A program made the translations under genes and the position numbers. Source: Neopararhizobium haloflavum (GTDB lineage: Bacteria > Pseudomonadota > Alphaproteobacteria > Rhizobiales > Rhizobiaceae). Taken from it: a DNA stretch of 64,000 nt. Below are positions 41,957 to 51,497 of the stretch, piece by piece. The DNA lies in assembly GCF_002750855.1 (NCBI RefSeq), contig NZ_NWUC01000005.1:186001-250000 (forward strand). The letters run 5' to 3'. Within the stretch, counting starts at the first letter, position 1; each line of letters begins with the position of its first letter. The notes below the pieces were generated by a model. It saw only the letters and a program-made list of their open reading frames with translations, searched no databases and was not told the origin of the DNA.

Positions 41957-42847
41957 GTGGTGCGCGAATTCCTGATCCGCCCGGATCCAGCCGACGAACG
42001 CTTGTCGACCGTGGTGTCGGGCGTCGACCAGACCGGCCGTGGCATCGAGACGAGGGTCGTCACCGAAAAGCCGCTGACGCTCTATCTCAATCGCCAGGAG
42101 ATCGTGACGATGATGACGATCGGCGATCATCCGGACCTTCTGGCGCTCGGCTACCTCCTCAATCAGAACATGCTTAGCGCCAACGACCGGGTCACCGCGA
42201 TAGACCATGACGACGATCTGGACGTCGTCGTCGTGCGCACCGACAGCGAGACCGATTTCGAGACGAAGATGCAGAAGAAGGTGCGCACATCCGGTTGCGC
42301 CCAAGGCACCGTTTTCGGCGACATCATGGACAATCTGGAGCATCTCTCTCTCGATCCGGACGCCCGGTTGAAGACTTCCTGGCTATATGGGCTGACGCAG
42401 AAGATAAACACGGTGCCGTCGCTCTATCTCGAGGCAGGCGCGATCCATGGCTGTGTGCTGTGCGAGGAAGACCGCCCGCTGGTCTATATGGAGGATGTCG
42501 GGCGCCACAATGCCGTCGACAAGATCGCAGGCTGGATGTATCGCAACCGCGAGGATCCGGCCTCGAAGATCTTCTATACGACCGGCCGACTGACATCCGA
42601 GATGGTGATCAAGACCGCAATGATGGGCATTCCGATTCTCGTGTCGCGATCCGGTTTCACTGCCTGGGGCGTCGAACTTGCCCGTAAGATCGGGCTGACC
42701 CTGGTCGGGCGGGCGCGCGGGAAACGGTTCATCGCGCTTTCCGGCCACGAGCGTATCGTCTTCGATCTCGATCCCGACAGTGTACCTGACGAGGACCGTA
42801 AGCATCGACGCAAAGGCGCAAACGCCGGCGCAGAGGTCGACGCGTGA
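41957..42847 (+). CDS. fdhD: formate dehydrogenase accessory sulfurtransferase
   Basis: A 296-residue protein that passes sulfur from IscS to the Mo-bis-PGD cofactor of formate dehydrogenase. The catalytic CxxC loop is HGCVLC; the family blocks EKPLTLYLNRQEIVTMMTIG, EDVGRHNAVDKIAGW and TSEMVIKTAMMGIPILVS are clear. It starts at GTG 41957 (or GTG 41960). Its stop overlaps mobA by four bases. No formate dehydrogenase genes are in the window. Confidence 0.96.
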   Translation: MVREFLIRPDPADERLSTVVSGVDQTGRGIETRVVTEKPLTLYLNRQEIVTMMTIGDHPDLLALGYLLNQNMLSANDRVTAIDHDDDLDVVVVRTDSETDFETKMQKKVRTSGCAQGTVFGDIMDNLEHLSLDPDARLKTSWLYGLTQKINTVPSLYLEAGAIHGCVLCEEDRPLVYMEDVGRHNAVDKIAGWMYRNREDPASKIFYTTGRLTSEMVIKTAMMGIPILVSRSGFTAWGVELARKIGLTLVGRARGKRFIALSGHERIVFDLDPDSVPDEDRKHRRKGANAGAEVDA

Positions 42848-43488
42848 CAAGACCAGAGCCAAGGCAGATTCTCGGATGTATCCTTGCTGGCGGCCTCTCT
42901 CGACGGATGGGCGGCGGCAACAAGGCGCTGAAGGAAATCGGTGGCAAGCCGATGCTCGACCATGTCATCTCGCGGCTGGAATCGCAGGTTTCCAGCCTGA
43001 TTCTGAATGCCAACGGCGACCCGCATCACTTTGATCTTTATGGCTTTCCGATTGTCGCGGATACGATCGAAGGCTTTACTGGGCCATTGGCGGGAATTCT
43101 CGCGGCGATGCGCCACGCCAAGGCCAATCATCCAGCGATCACCCACATCGCATCGGCCGCCAGCGACACGCCATTCTTCCCGCTCGATCTCGTCGAGCAG
43201 CTTTCCGACGCCGCGCGTGACGAGACCACGATCGTGCTGGCCGGCTCGGGTGGAAACAAACATCCGGTGTTCGGTCTGTGGCCCGTCGCTCTCGCCGATG
43301 ATCTGGATAGCTGGCTGCGCACCACCGACACCTACAAGGTCCTCGTATGGATCGAGAGGCACCGCCTGGCGGTCGTCGACTTTCCACTGATCGAACATGG
43401 CAGCCAGACGCTCGATCCCTTTTTCAATGCCAACACGCCGGAAGACATCGCGGCGGCGGAGCATTATTTCGCGGAGCGTCTGACGTGA
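42844..43488 (+). CDS. mobA: molybdenum cofactor guanylyltransferase
   Basis: A 214-residue enzyme attaching GMP to molybdopterin. The nucleotide-binding signature GCILAGGLSRRMGGGNKAL is at the N-terminus, followed by GPLAGILAAM and AASDTPFFPLDLV. It starts at GTG 42844 in a GTGA overlap with fdhD and ends in another GTGA overlap with mobB. Confidence 0.96.
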   Translation: MTRPEPRQILGCILAGGLSRRMGGGNKALKEIGGKPMLDHVISRLESQVSSLILNANGDPHHFDLYGFPIVADTIEGFTGPLAGILAAMRHAKANHPAITHIASAASDTPFFPLDLVEQLSDAARDETTIVLAGSGGNKHPVFGLWPVALADDLDSWLRTTDTYKVLVWIERHRLAVVDFPLIEHGSQTLDPFFNANTPEDIAAAEHYFAERLT

Positions 43489-44024
43489 CCGGCGCCTCCA
43501 CCCCGCGCGTATTCGGTGTGACGGGCTGGAAGAACTCCGGCAAGACGGGCCTTACCGTGCGCATCGTCGAGGAACTGACACGCCGCGGATGGCGGGTCTC
43601 GACCATCAAGCACGCGCATCACGAGTTCGACATCGACCGCCAGGACAGCGACAGCTGGCGCCACCGGCAGGCAGGCGCCGGAGAAGTGGCGATCGTTTCC
43701 GGCAACCGCTGGGCCCTGATGCACGAACTGCGAAACGAGAAGGAACCCGCTCTGGCCGATATTCTGGCGCGCCTTACGCCATGCGACCTCGTGGTGATCG
43801 AAGGCTACAAGCGCGAGGGCCATATGAAGATCGAGACGCGGAGGCGCGATTCGGCCAACCAGATGCCGCTTGCGCCGAATGATCCCGCTATCGTGGCGAT
43901 AGCCGCCGACCAACCGCCAGGGGAGACCAGCCTGCCGGTTTTCGACCTGAACGACACCATCGCGATCTGCGATTTCGTCGAGGCGATGACGGGACTTTCG
44001 ACGCTGCGAAAGACCGCGCCATGA
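43485..44024 (+). CDS. mobB: molybdopterin-guanine dinucleotide biosynthesis adapter
   Basis: A 179-residue GTP-binding partner of MobA. Walker A is GWKNSGKTGLTVR at residues 14-26; KHAHHEFDIDRQDSDSWRHR and VVIEGYKREGHMKIE are family blocks. It starts at GTG 43485 and overlaps moeA by four bases (ATGA). Confidence 0.95.
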   Translation: MTGASTPRVFGVTGWKNSGKTGLTVRIVEELTRRGWRVSTIKHAHHEFDIDRQDSDSWRHRQAGAGEVAIVSGNRWALMHELRNEKEPALADILARLTPCDLVVIEGYKREGHMKIETRRRDSANQMPLAPNDPAIVAIAADQPPGETSLPVFDLNDTIAICDFVEAMTGLSTLRKTAP

Positions 44025-45319
44025 GCCGGTCCAGGGAACGCCGGCTTCTGGACGACTGCTTTCTGACCGATCGCGACCGGGTGCGCCACGACGATGTTGT
44101 CGCGATGATCCGCGAGCGCCTGACGATCATCGCACCCACCGAGACGATTGGCCTGGCTGAGGCGCAAGGCCGCTATCTCGCCACGCCGGTGACCGCCCCG
44201 CGCGACGTACCGCTGGCCGACAACGCCGCAGTCGACGGATATGCGTTTGCCTATGCCGACTATTTTCGCCGCAATACCCTCGGTGTGCGAGGCCGCGTGG
44301 CTGCCGGCGACCTCGGCTCCATCGAACTGGTGCGCGGCGAAGCGGCACGTATCTTCACCGGAGCAGTGATGCCGCTGGGCGCCGACACCGTCGCAATGCA
44401 GGAGGATTGTGACGTCTCCGATGACGGTCGCACCGTCACGGTGCCCAAGGGGCTGAAGCCGGGCGCGAACCGGCGGCGGGCCGGCGAGGACCTTGAGGCC
44501 GGTCAGCCGGTGCTGGAACAGGGAGACGCCCTCAGACCCCAGGAGATCGCAGCGCTGGCGTCGCTCGGGGTCGGCCAACTGGAAGTTTATCGCCCCTTGA
44601 GGATTGCCCTCGTCTCCACCGGCAACGAACTGGTCGAACCGGGGACGGCCAATGATCTGGTGCCCGGACAGGTGTTCGACAGCAACCGCGCCATGCTGCG
44701 CGCACTGACCGCCAGCTTGCCGGTGACGGTGACGGATCTCGGCATCCTGACCGACGACAGCGCGACGATCGAGGAAACCTTGCGCGAGGCAGCGGCCAGT
44801 CATGACCTCATCCTGTCGACAGGCGGAGCATCCCGCGGCGAAGAGGACCACATCGTCGAAATCCTCGACCGGATCGGCAAGCGGCATCTGTGGCAGATCG
44901 CGGTCAAGCCCGGACGGCCGATGACCTTCGGGCAGATCAGCGACGATGCCCACGACTGCGTCTTTCTCGGCCTGCCCGGCAATCCGGTCGCCGTGTTCGT
45001 CTGTTTCCTCCTCTATGTCCGGCCGGTCCTCCAAAGGCTTGGGGGGCGAGCGGACGAAACCATCGCGCGCTATCCGCTTCCGGCCAATTTCGAGATCGCC
45101 CGCAAGAAGCCAGGTCGCCGCGAATTCCTGCGCGGGTGGCTGGGCACCGGAGAGGATGGTCGACCGGCGGTCGAGAAGTTCGCCAGCGACGGGTCGGGAC
45201 TGATCACGGGCCTGCGGCAGGCCACCGGACTGATCGAGCTGCCCGAGGACACCGAGCGCGTGGCGCGCGGCGACACGGTATTGTTCATCCCGTTCTCCAC
45301 ATTCGGGATCGCTCAATGA
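44021..45319 (+). CDS. moeA: molybdopterin molybdenumtransferase
   Basis: A 432-residue enzyme inserting molybdate into adenylated molybdopterin. Seen: PLADNAAVDGYAFAYAD, RIFTGAVMPLGADTV, RIALVSTGNELVEPG, LSTGGASRGEEDH and GLPGNPVAVFVCFLLYVRP. It has the usual MoeA length and domain order. Last gene of the fdhD-mobA-mobB-moeA operon. Confidence 0.96.
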   Translation: MSRSRERRLLDDCFLTDRDRVRHDDVVAMIRERLTIIAPTETIGLAEAQGRYLATPVTAPRDVPLADNAAVDGYAFAYADYFRRNTLGVRGRVAAGDLGSIELVRGEAARIFTGAVMPLGADTVAMQEDCDVSDDGRTVTVPKGLKPGANRRRAGEDLEAGQPVLEQGDALRPQEIAALASLGVGQLEVYRPLRIALVSTGNELVEPGTANDLVPGQVFDSNRAMLRALTASLPVTVTDLGILTDDSATIEETLREAAASHDLILSTGGASRGEEDHIVEILDRIGKRHLWQIAVKPGRPMTFGQISDDAHDCVFLGLPGNPVAVFVCFLLYVRPVLQRLGGRADETIARYPLPANFEIARKKPGRREFLRGWLGTGEDGRPAVEKFASDGSGLITGLRQATGLIELPEDTERVARGDTVLFIPFSTFGIAQ

Positions 45320-45485
45320 GCTAGCATGACGTGGACTTCGTTCACGTAAGGGATTTCCTGTTGCAATTGCGCGAAAAACAGTGGGATTATTGAATTCGAA
45401 GCGCTGTGAACGCATGGCGCGCAAGCCGAAGCCGGATCGGCACAGCAGAAAAAAAGCCGCCGGCACAACCGCAGAGAGGACCAGC

Positions 45486-46265
45486 ATGCCTATTTCAAAA
45501 GCTTTCACGCTCGCCGCGTCCACGGCGCTATTGGCCGTGACCATGAGCGCAGCCAGCGCGCAGGACGTTGTGCGCATCGGCACCGAAGGCGCCTACCCTC
45601 CCTTCAACGTCATTGAATCGGACGGTTCGCTGACCGGCTTCGACATCGACATCGCGAACGCGCTTTGCGACGAGATGGAAGTCGAGTGCGAGTTCGTCAC
45701 ATCGGACTGGGACGGCATCATCCCCGCGCTGCAGGCCGGGCGCTTCGACGCGATCATCGCATCGATGTCGATCACCGAAGAGCGCAAGGAACAGGTGGAT
45801 TTCACCGAGAAATACTACAACACGCCGCCGGCCATCGCCGTTCCCAAGGACAGCGATCTGACCGAGGCGACGCCGGAAGCGCTGGCGGGCATTGCGCTCG
45901 GCGCGCAGTCGTCGACGACGCACTCCAACTATGCCGAGGAAAAGTTCGCGGACGCCGACCTGCGTCTTTATCCGACCCCTGACGAATACAAGCTCGACGT
46001 CGCCTCCGGCCGCATCGACGCCGTCATCGACGACGTTATCGTGCTGTCTGAGTGGCTTGAATCGGAAGATGGCGCTTGCTGCAAGATTCTCGATACGTTG
46101 CCGATCGACCCGGTCATCAACGGCGAAGGCGCCGGCATTGCCGTGCGCAAGGGCGAAGATGAACTGCGCGAGAAGTTCAACGCGGCGATCCAGGCAATCC
46201 GCGAGAACGGCACCTACCAGGAAATCAACGACAAGTATTTTGATGTCGACGTCTATGGCAGCTGA
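45486..46265 (+). CDS. polar amino acid ABC transporter substrate-binding protein
   Basis: A 259-residue periplasmic binding protein of family 3. Signal peptide ends in SAASAQ; mature start DVVRIGTEGAYPPFNVI. GFDIDIANALCDEMEVECEF and FDAIIASMSITEERK are typical of lysine/arginine/ornithine/histidine/octopine binders. ATG 45486 is chosen; the longer frame from 45381 has no signal peptide. Ligand is probably a basic amino acid or opine-like compound, by similarity of motifs only. Confidence 0.93.
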   Translation: MPISKAFTLAASTALLAVTMSAASAQDVVRIGTEGAYPPFNVIESDGSLTGFDIDIANALCDEMEVECEFVTSDWDGIIPALQAGRFDAIIASMSITEERKEQVDFTEKYYNTPPAIAVPKDSDLTEATPEALAGIALGAQSSTTHSNYAEEKFADADLRLYPTPDEYKLDVASGRIDAVIDDVIVLSEWLESEDGACCKILDTLPIDPVINGEGAGIAVRKGEDELREKFNAAIQAIRENGTYQEINDKYFDVDVYGS

Positions 46266-46293
46266 TCGCGCCTGACATTGGCTTTGACAAAAT

Positions 46294-46318
46294 GGCGGCG
46301 GAGCGTTTCTCCGCCGCC
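46294..46318 (+). promoter_or_regulatory. intercistronic hairpin between binding protein and permease
   Basis: A perfect 10-bp GC stem (46294-46303 with 46309-46318) and 5-base loop, no T-run. Such hairpins protect the upstream binding-protein mRNA from 3' decay, allowing more binding protein than permease. Confidence 0.6.
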
Positions 46319-46392
46319 CTCGCCTGTGGACAGCAACCGCTTTCAGCACCGTCGTCCTGCCGACCGCTGAGCGAAGTTCCGGGAAAGCATGC

Positions 46393-47166
46393 ATGCCTGG
46401 CTTCCTGACGACATGGTTCGACCCGTTCTGCGGCCCGGTCGGCCTTTTCTCGCTGTTTCTGTCCGATAGCCTGCTCGCCTGCGGTGACGCCGGCTGGGGC
46501 GACGAGATCGCAGGCGGCGTCCTCGTTACCGTCTCGCTGGCGCTGGCTACGCTTCCGCTCGGCCTTGTCGCCGGGTTCTTCATCGCGCTCGCCAAGCAGT
46601 CGAACGAGAAATCGCTGCGCCTTGCAGCAAATGTCTACACCACCATCTTCCGCGGGCTGCCGGAGCTGCTGACGCTCTTCCTGGTCTATTACGGCGCCCA
46701 GATCGGCATCCAGCAGGCGATGCGCGCAATGGGCGCGGACCTCGTCATCGAGATCAACGCCTTCATCGCAGGCATGGTGGCACTCGGCCTCGTCTTCTCG
46801 GCTTACTCCAGTGAGGTCATCGTCTCGGCCTTCCACGCGATCCCGCGCGGCCAGTACGAGGCGGGGAACGCGCTCGGCATGCGGCGCGGCACGACGATGC
46901 GCAAGATCATCCTGCCGCAACTCGTCCGCATCGCGCTTCCGGGCCTCGGCAATCTCTGGATGATCCTGCTCAAGGAGACCGCGCTGGTCTCGGTGATCGG
47001 CCTTTCCGATATCCTGCGCCAGACAGGCGTTGCGGCTCGCGTGACCAAGGAAGCGTTCATGTTCTTCGGTCTTGCCTGCCTGCTCTATCTGGTGCTTGCC
47101 ATTCTGTCATCGATCGTCATCAGCGCGATCGAGCAATGGGCAAGCAAGGCGGAGATGAAGCGATGA
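46393..47166 (+). CDS. polar amino acid ABC transporter permease (HisQ-like)
   Basis: A 257-residue inner-membrane permease. The family blocks are TIFRGLPELLTLFLVYYGAQ and the EAA loop HAIPRGQYEAGNALGMRRG followed by KIILPQLVRIALPGLGN. It partners the next gene (ATGA overlap) as a heterodimer. Confidence 0.93.
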   Translation: MPGFLTTWFDPFCGPVGLFSLFLSDSLLACGDAGWGDEIAGGVLVTVSLALATLPLGLVAGFFIALAKQSNEKSLRLAANVYTTIFRGLPELLTLFLVYYGAQIGIQQAMRAMGADLVIEINAFIAGMVALGLVFSAYSSEVIVSAFHAIPRGQYEAGNALGMRRGTTMRKIILPQLVRIALPGLGNLWMILLKETALVSVIGLSDILRQTGVAARVTKEAFMFFGLACLLYLVLAILSSIVISAIEQWASKAEMKR

Positions 47167-47993
47167 GCGTCGCCGAACGCCTGATCGCGCCCAAGGCGCC
47201 GCCCGCCCCGCAGCCGCAGGCCTGGACCGGCCAGAAGCTCGTCGGCCATTCTCTGATGGGGCTGTGGGTCGCCGCAAGCGTCGGGCTGTTCCTTTTTCTC
47301 GTAGGCAGCTTCGACATCGAGAAGATTAGGACGTACGGGCCGGATTACCTGAGCGGCCTCTGGATCACGCTACAGCTTGTCATCATGGCGGTGGCGATCG
47401 GAGCGCTCGTGTCGCTTCCCGTTGCGATCGGCAGGATGAGCGCCAACAAGCCAATCTCGTGGCTGGCATACGCCTATGTCTATGCATTTCGCGGCACGCC
47501 ACTGATCGCCCAGCTGTTTCTCATCTATTACGGGCTCGGCAGCTTCCGCGACACACTCGACGCGCTGCATCTTTGGACGTTCTTCCGCGACCCCTGGAAT
47601 TGCGCCCTCTTCACGTTCACCCTGAACACGGCGGCCTATCAGGCCGAAATCCTGCGAGGTGCGATCCAGAGCGTGCCGCGCGGCCAGCATGAAGGCGCAG
47701 CCGCGCTCGGTATCAGCCGATGGATCACGTTCCGCAAGATCGTGTTGCCGCAGGCCATGATGGTCGCGCTGCGGCCCTATGGTAACGAAATCATCCTGAT
47801 GGTGAAGGGCTCCGCCATCGTCGCGATCATCACTGTCTTCGATCTGATGGGAGAGACCAGGCGCGCCTATTCTCGCACCTTCGACTTCCAGACCTACATC
47901 TGGGCAGCGATTTTCTACCTCATCATCGTCGAGGCCCTGCGCAATGTCTGGGCCGTGTTGGAGAACAGGCTCACCCGACATCTCAAACGCTGA
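47163..47993 (+). CDS. polar amino acid ABC transporter permease (HisM-like)
   Basis: A 276-residue permease with YVYAFRGTPLIAQLFLIYYGL, the EAA loop QSVPRGQHEGAAALGISRW and KIVLPQAMMVALRPYGNEI. It has a longer N-terminus than HisM, with one extra hydrophobic segment. No ATP-binding subunit follows; the next gene on this strand is a histidine kinase. A shared or distant ATPase must energise the importer. Confidence 0.93.
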   Translation: MSVAERLIAPKAPPAPQPQAWTGQKLVGHSLMGLWVAASVGLFLFLVGSFDIEKIRTYGPDYLSGLWITLQLVIMAVAIGALVSLPVAIGRMSANKPISWLAYAYVYAFRGTPLIAQLFLIYYGLGSFRDTLDALHLWTFFRDPWNCALFTFTLNTAAYQAEILRGAIQSVPRGQHEGAAALGISRWITFRKIVLPQAMMVALRPYGNEIILMVKGSAIVAIITVFDLMGETRRAYSRTFDFQTYIWAAIFYLIIVEALRNVWAVLENRLTRHLKR

Positions 47994-48280
47994 GAATAAC
48001 CGAAGCGCTTTGGAGAAGAAATGCTGCGGCAGCGAGCGCTACCCACTTGAAAAAACAGACCTCCTGCGCGATTGTGCGATTGGGCGCCTCTGTCGGGATC
48101 AAGTTACTTCCATCACGCGCGGGCCGCGATACGCCGTCTCGGAAGCACTCTTCCAGGCCGGAACGTCGATGAATACGCCGACCGGCATGGAGCGGGCGGA
48201 AGGCGGGATTGTAAACTTTCTGGATACAGAGGTCTTAAGGGTCGGGACGCCCCGCAGGCCAGACGAGGCGGTGCCGAGCG

Positions 48281-49816
48281 GTGCCGAAATGCATGGTGGC
48301 CAACGAGCAAGGCGGAGCGAGACGGCAACTGACGGCGAACGCCCCGGTTGGATTCGACGCGTTCGAACAGTTTTTTGACGCCATCCCGAGCCCTTACATG
48401 ATGCTGGACACCGAACTGCGCTACGTAGCGGCGAATCAGGCGTATCTCGAGGCGACCAACTCGACGCCTGAACTCCTTCTCGGCCAGAACATATTCGATG
48501 TCTTTCCCAATGACGGTGCCGCGGGCCGTGACCTGAAGAGTTCCTTCATGCGGGTCATCGAATCCGGCAAGAGCGATACGCTTTCCTATATCCATTATGC
48601 GATCCCGGATGCCACAGGCGAGACCTTCGAGGATCGCTACTGGACGGCCGTCCATTTCCCGATCTTCAACGAGGACGGATATGTCGCCTATGTCGTGCAG
48701 AACACGGTCGATGTCACCGAACTGCACAATTTGCGCAATTCAAGCGTCCTGCCGTTCCGCTATGCCAAGATCGAGACCGACCTGATCCAACGCGCCCAGG
48801 AAGCTGAGGAGGCGCACAGGGCCCTGCTCGCGGAAAACAACGATTTCCGCCGCCTCTTCAATCAGGCGCCTGGCATGATCGCGGTTCTCTCCGGGCCGGA
48901 ACACGTATTCACCTTCACCAATGAAGCCTATACACGCTTCATCGGTGGGCGGCGGGTGGTCGGCGAGACCGTGCGCGATGCGCTGCCGGAGATCGATGGT
49001 CAAGGCTTCTTCGAGATGCTGGATGGCGTCTATACGAGCGGCAACCCCGTCAGCATCAACGGTGCGCGCATCGTGATCCAATACACGCCCAACGGCCCTG
49101 CAGAAGAAGCCTTCCTCGATTTTTCCTACCATCCAATCTTCGACCATGACGGTGCAGTGAACGGCATTTTCGTGCAAGGCATGGATCGCACGGAAAGCAT
49201 GAAGGCGGATCAAAGCCGCGAACTGCTTTTGCGTGAACTCAACCATCGGGTGAAGAACCTTTTCAGCGTCGCCATGTCGATGGTCAACATGACCGCCCGC
49301 AACGCCACGTCGCCCAGTGAAATGGCGCAAATACTCACCGGTCGGCTGAGCGCGCTCTCCCATGCCCACGGCATGGTCATGAACGAAGGCGGCCTGGAGC
49401 CCGACGCCGGACGCATTGCTTTTTCCGAATTGCTGCGCAAGGTCATGGCACCCCATGTTGGTGACGGGAGCCGTTTGGAGGCGGACGGCCCGCCTTTGAT
49501 GCTGGGGTCGAAAGCCGCGACCAGTCTCGCACTCGTCATTCATGAACTGGCGACAAACGCTGTGAAATACGGCGCCTTCACAGCGCCTGGCGGCAGCGTT
49601 TCCGTGCATTGGACGATTACGGCCGGGGAAGTGGCAATCCGCTGGCGGGAAGCCGGCGGCCCGCCGATTGAAGGTACGCCGCTGCCAAGCGGCTTCGGCA
49701 GCCGGCTGGCGCGCATCAGCGTCGAGGGCCAGCTGGGGGGACGACTGTCCTTCAACTGGCCGAAGGAAGGCGCACAAGTCGACTTGGCTTTTCCGTTGGA
49801 CAACGCCGCGATCTGA
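48281..49816 (+). CDS. PAS-containing HWE/HisKA_2 histidine kinase
   Basis: A 511-residue soluble sensor kinase. Two PAS-like domains lie at about 28-150 (AIPSPYMMLDTELRYVAANQ) and 188-305 (FNQAPGMIAVLSGPEHVFTF). The phosphoacceptor is His322 in LRELNHRVKNLFSVAMSM. The ATPase domain has VIHELATNAVKYGAF. HWE/HisKA_2 kinases often feed the alphaproteobacterial general stress pathway. It starts at GTG 48281 or ATG 48293. It is convergent with the single-domain response regulator. Confidence 0.9.
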   Translation: MPKCMVANEQGGARRQLTANAPVGFDAFEQFFDAIPSPYMMLDTELRYVAANQAYLEATNSTPELLLGQNIFDVFPNDGAAGRDLKSSFMRVIESGKSDTLSYIHYAIPDATGETFEDRYWTAVHFPIFNEDGYVAYVVQNTVDVTELHNLRNSSVLPFRYAKIETDLIQRAQEAEEAHRALLAENNDFRRLFNQAPGMIAVLSGPEHVFTFTNEAYTRFIGGRRVVGETVRDALPEIDGQGFFEMLDGVYTSGNPVSINGARIVIQYTPNGPAEEAFLDFSYHPIFDHDGAVNGIFVQGMDRTESMKADQSRELLLRELNHRVKNLFSVAMSMVNMTARNATSPSEMAQILTGRLSALSHAHGMVMNEGGLEPDAGRIAFSELLRKVMAPHVGDGSRLEADGPPLMLGSKAATSLALVIHELATNAVKYGAFTAPGGSVSVHWTITAGEVAIRWREAGGPPIEGTPLPSGFGSRLARISVEGQLGGRLSFNWPKEGAQVDLAFPLDNAAI

Positions 49817-49842
49817 CCGGTCGATAATGCTTGCTGTCAGAG

Positions 49843-50271
49843 CTATCCCGCAGCACGCAATTCGATCGGGGTCTGGTCGGCGCGATCCACCTCCTGATTG
49901 ATGATCTTCATCAGATGGGCAAGTGCTTCGCGCATGCCGGACACGGTGTATGGCTTCGCAATCACGCCGTAAGCCCCCGCCAGATCGTCGGGCAGCGCCG
50001 CTCTGTTAGCCGTGACGAACACGACCAGAGCATCGGTGTTCTCGACAGCATGGCGTGCGACATCGACACCAGTCGGCCCGTCCAGCAGATGCACGTCGAT
50101 CAGGCAGAGATCGGGCCTTCCCTTGTCGATGGTCGCGATCGCCTCGGATTTCTTGGCCGCCTGACCAATAACGGAATACCCGACTTCTTCGGCAATCATT
50201 TCAAGATCGAGCGCGAGCAAGACCTCGTCTTCAACGATCACAATGCTACGCTTAACGCTATCGCTCTTCAT
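49843..50271 (-). CDS. single-domain response regulator
   Basis: A 142-residue receiver with VEDE acidic cluster (14-16), phosphoacceptor Asp59 in LCLIDVHLLDG, and the conserved Lys in VIAKPYTVSGM. There is no output domain, so it may act as a phosphorelay shuttle or modulator. It overlaps the LOV kinase gene by 14 bases and is its likely partner. Confidence 0.92.
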   Translation of the reverse strand: MKSDSVKRSIVIVEDEVLLALDLEMIAEEVGYSVIGQAAKKSEAIATIDKGRPDLCLIDVHLLDGPTGVDVARHAVENTDALVVFVTANRAALPDDLAGAYGVIAKPYTVSGMREALAHLMKIINQEVDRADQTPIELRAAG

Positions 50272-51430
50272 CGTGGGTTCCGTTAACAGGCATTGTCAGC
50301 ACCACGCCGCAGCTGTTGTCGTCATCGACGAAATCGATCTGAGCGTTGAGCTGCTTTTCAAGAAGCTTGACGGTCCACGGCTCGACTGCGTCGAGAGCGT
50401 CCTGGCAAGCCGAGCGAACGAGATTTCGCGACGAAATGGTGATGAGCAACCGGCCGTTGCGCGTTGTCGCCGAGATGATGAGCAGATTGTCGCCAGCCGG
50501 AGAGCTGTCTACGCCGCCAAGCAGCGCACGGACGAACTCATTCAGCGCCAATGCCAGAGGCGCGGCCTTGCCGATGGGCAAGCTGATCTGATCGAGCGCG
50601 TAGCGTGGCTCGCGCTCCCACTGTTCGTGCTGGACCAGAATCTTGCCGATCAGGACACGGATGAAATTGTCGACGCGGAAATATCCAATCGCATCCTTGT
50701 TGTGCTGATCACGATGCGCCAGCCCCAACGCGTCGACCCGCTGATGCAGCCGTGTGACGAGTTCGCGCGCTTCTTCTCCCAGATCGTTGCGAAGTTCAAA
50801 GCCGAGCAGCGAGCTGATGAGCTGGAGATTGTTCTTCACCCGATGGTCAAGCTCGTTCACCAGCCGCGAACGCTGCGCGAGCAGACGCATCAATTCGGCC
50901 GTGCGGTCGTCGATCTGCTGTTCCAGAAGGGTCTTCGTCTCTCGCAGTTCGTCGTTGACCGAATGCAGCGCGAATTCCGTCTGCTTCTTGTTGCTGACAT
51001 CAAGTTGCGAGCCAAAAAAGAAGACGACCTCGCCGTCATCGTTGCGCACCGGGGAAATGAACAGCGAGTTCCAGAACGGGGTGCCGTCCTTGCGATAGTT
51101 CATGATCTCGACATGAACATCCTCTTCCCGTTCCACGGCCCTGTTGAGCGCTGCGATATCCCGCGGATTGGTTTCCGGACCTTGCAAGAAGCGACAATTC
51201 CGGCCGATCAGTTCGTCGTGGTGATACCCGGTGAGCCGGCAGAAACTGTCATTGGCGAAGATGATCGGATTATCTTCCTGGCGCGGATCTGTGACGATCA
51301 TCGCCATGCGCGTGCCGCGGATGGCCGCCGCGAAGGGATCGCCCGTCTCATGCTTTGAATAAAGCAGCTGCTCGGCAAGCTTCGCGTTGTCTATCTGACC
51401 TTCTGTCGGTTTCTGTCTCCGGTCAGTCAA
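50258..51430 (-). CDS. LOV-domain blue-light histidine kinase (LOV-HK)
   Basis: A 390-residue soluble photoreceptor kinase. The LOV domain (about 35-150) has the photoactive motif GRNCRFLQGPETN with Cys79 that forms the flavin adduct under blue light, plus NYRKDGTPFWNSLFISPV. A coiled linker leads to a HisKA_2 domain with His196 in VNELDHRVKNNLQLISSL and a divergent ATPase domain. The order matches Brucella LOV-HK. It starts at TTG 51430. It is followed by its response regulator; an EcfG-like promoter lies upstream. Confidence 0.93.
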   Translation of the reverse strand: MTDRRQKPTEGQIDNAKLAEQLLYSKHETGDPFAAAIRGTRMAMIVTDPRQEDNPIIFANDSFCRLTGYHHDELIGRNCRFLQGPETNPRDIAALNRAVEREEDVHVEIMNYRKDGTPFWNSLFISPVRNDDGEVVFFFGSQLDVSNKKQTEFALHSVNDELRETKTLLEQQIDDRTAELMRLLAQRSRLVNELDHRVKNNLQLISSLLGFELRNDLGEEARELVTRLHQRVDALGLAHRDQHNKDAIGYFRVDNFIRVLIGKILVQHEQWEREPRYALDQISLPIGKAAPLALALNEFVRALLGGVDSSPAGDNLLIISATTRNGRLLITISSRNLVRSACQDALDAVEPWTVKLLEKQLNAQIDFVDDDNSCGVVLTMPVNGTHDEER

Positions 51431-51497
51431 CGGAAGGCCTCGAACTCAGGTGAACGCCCGCGTTAACAGCGGCGACAACGTTTGTGATGTGACGGTC

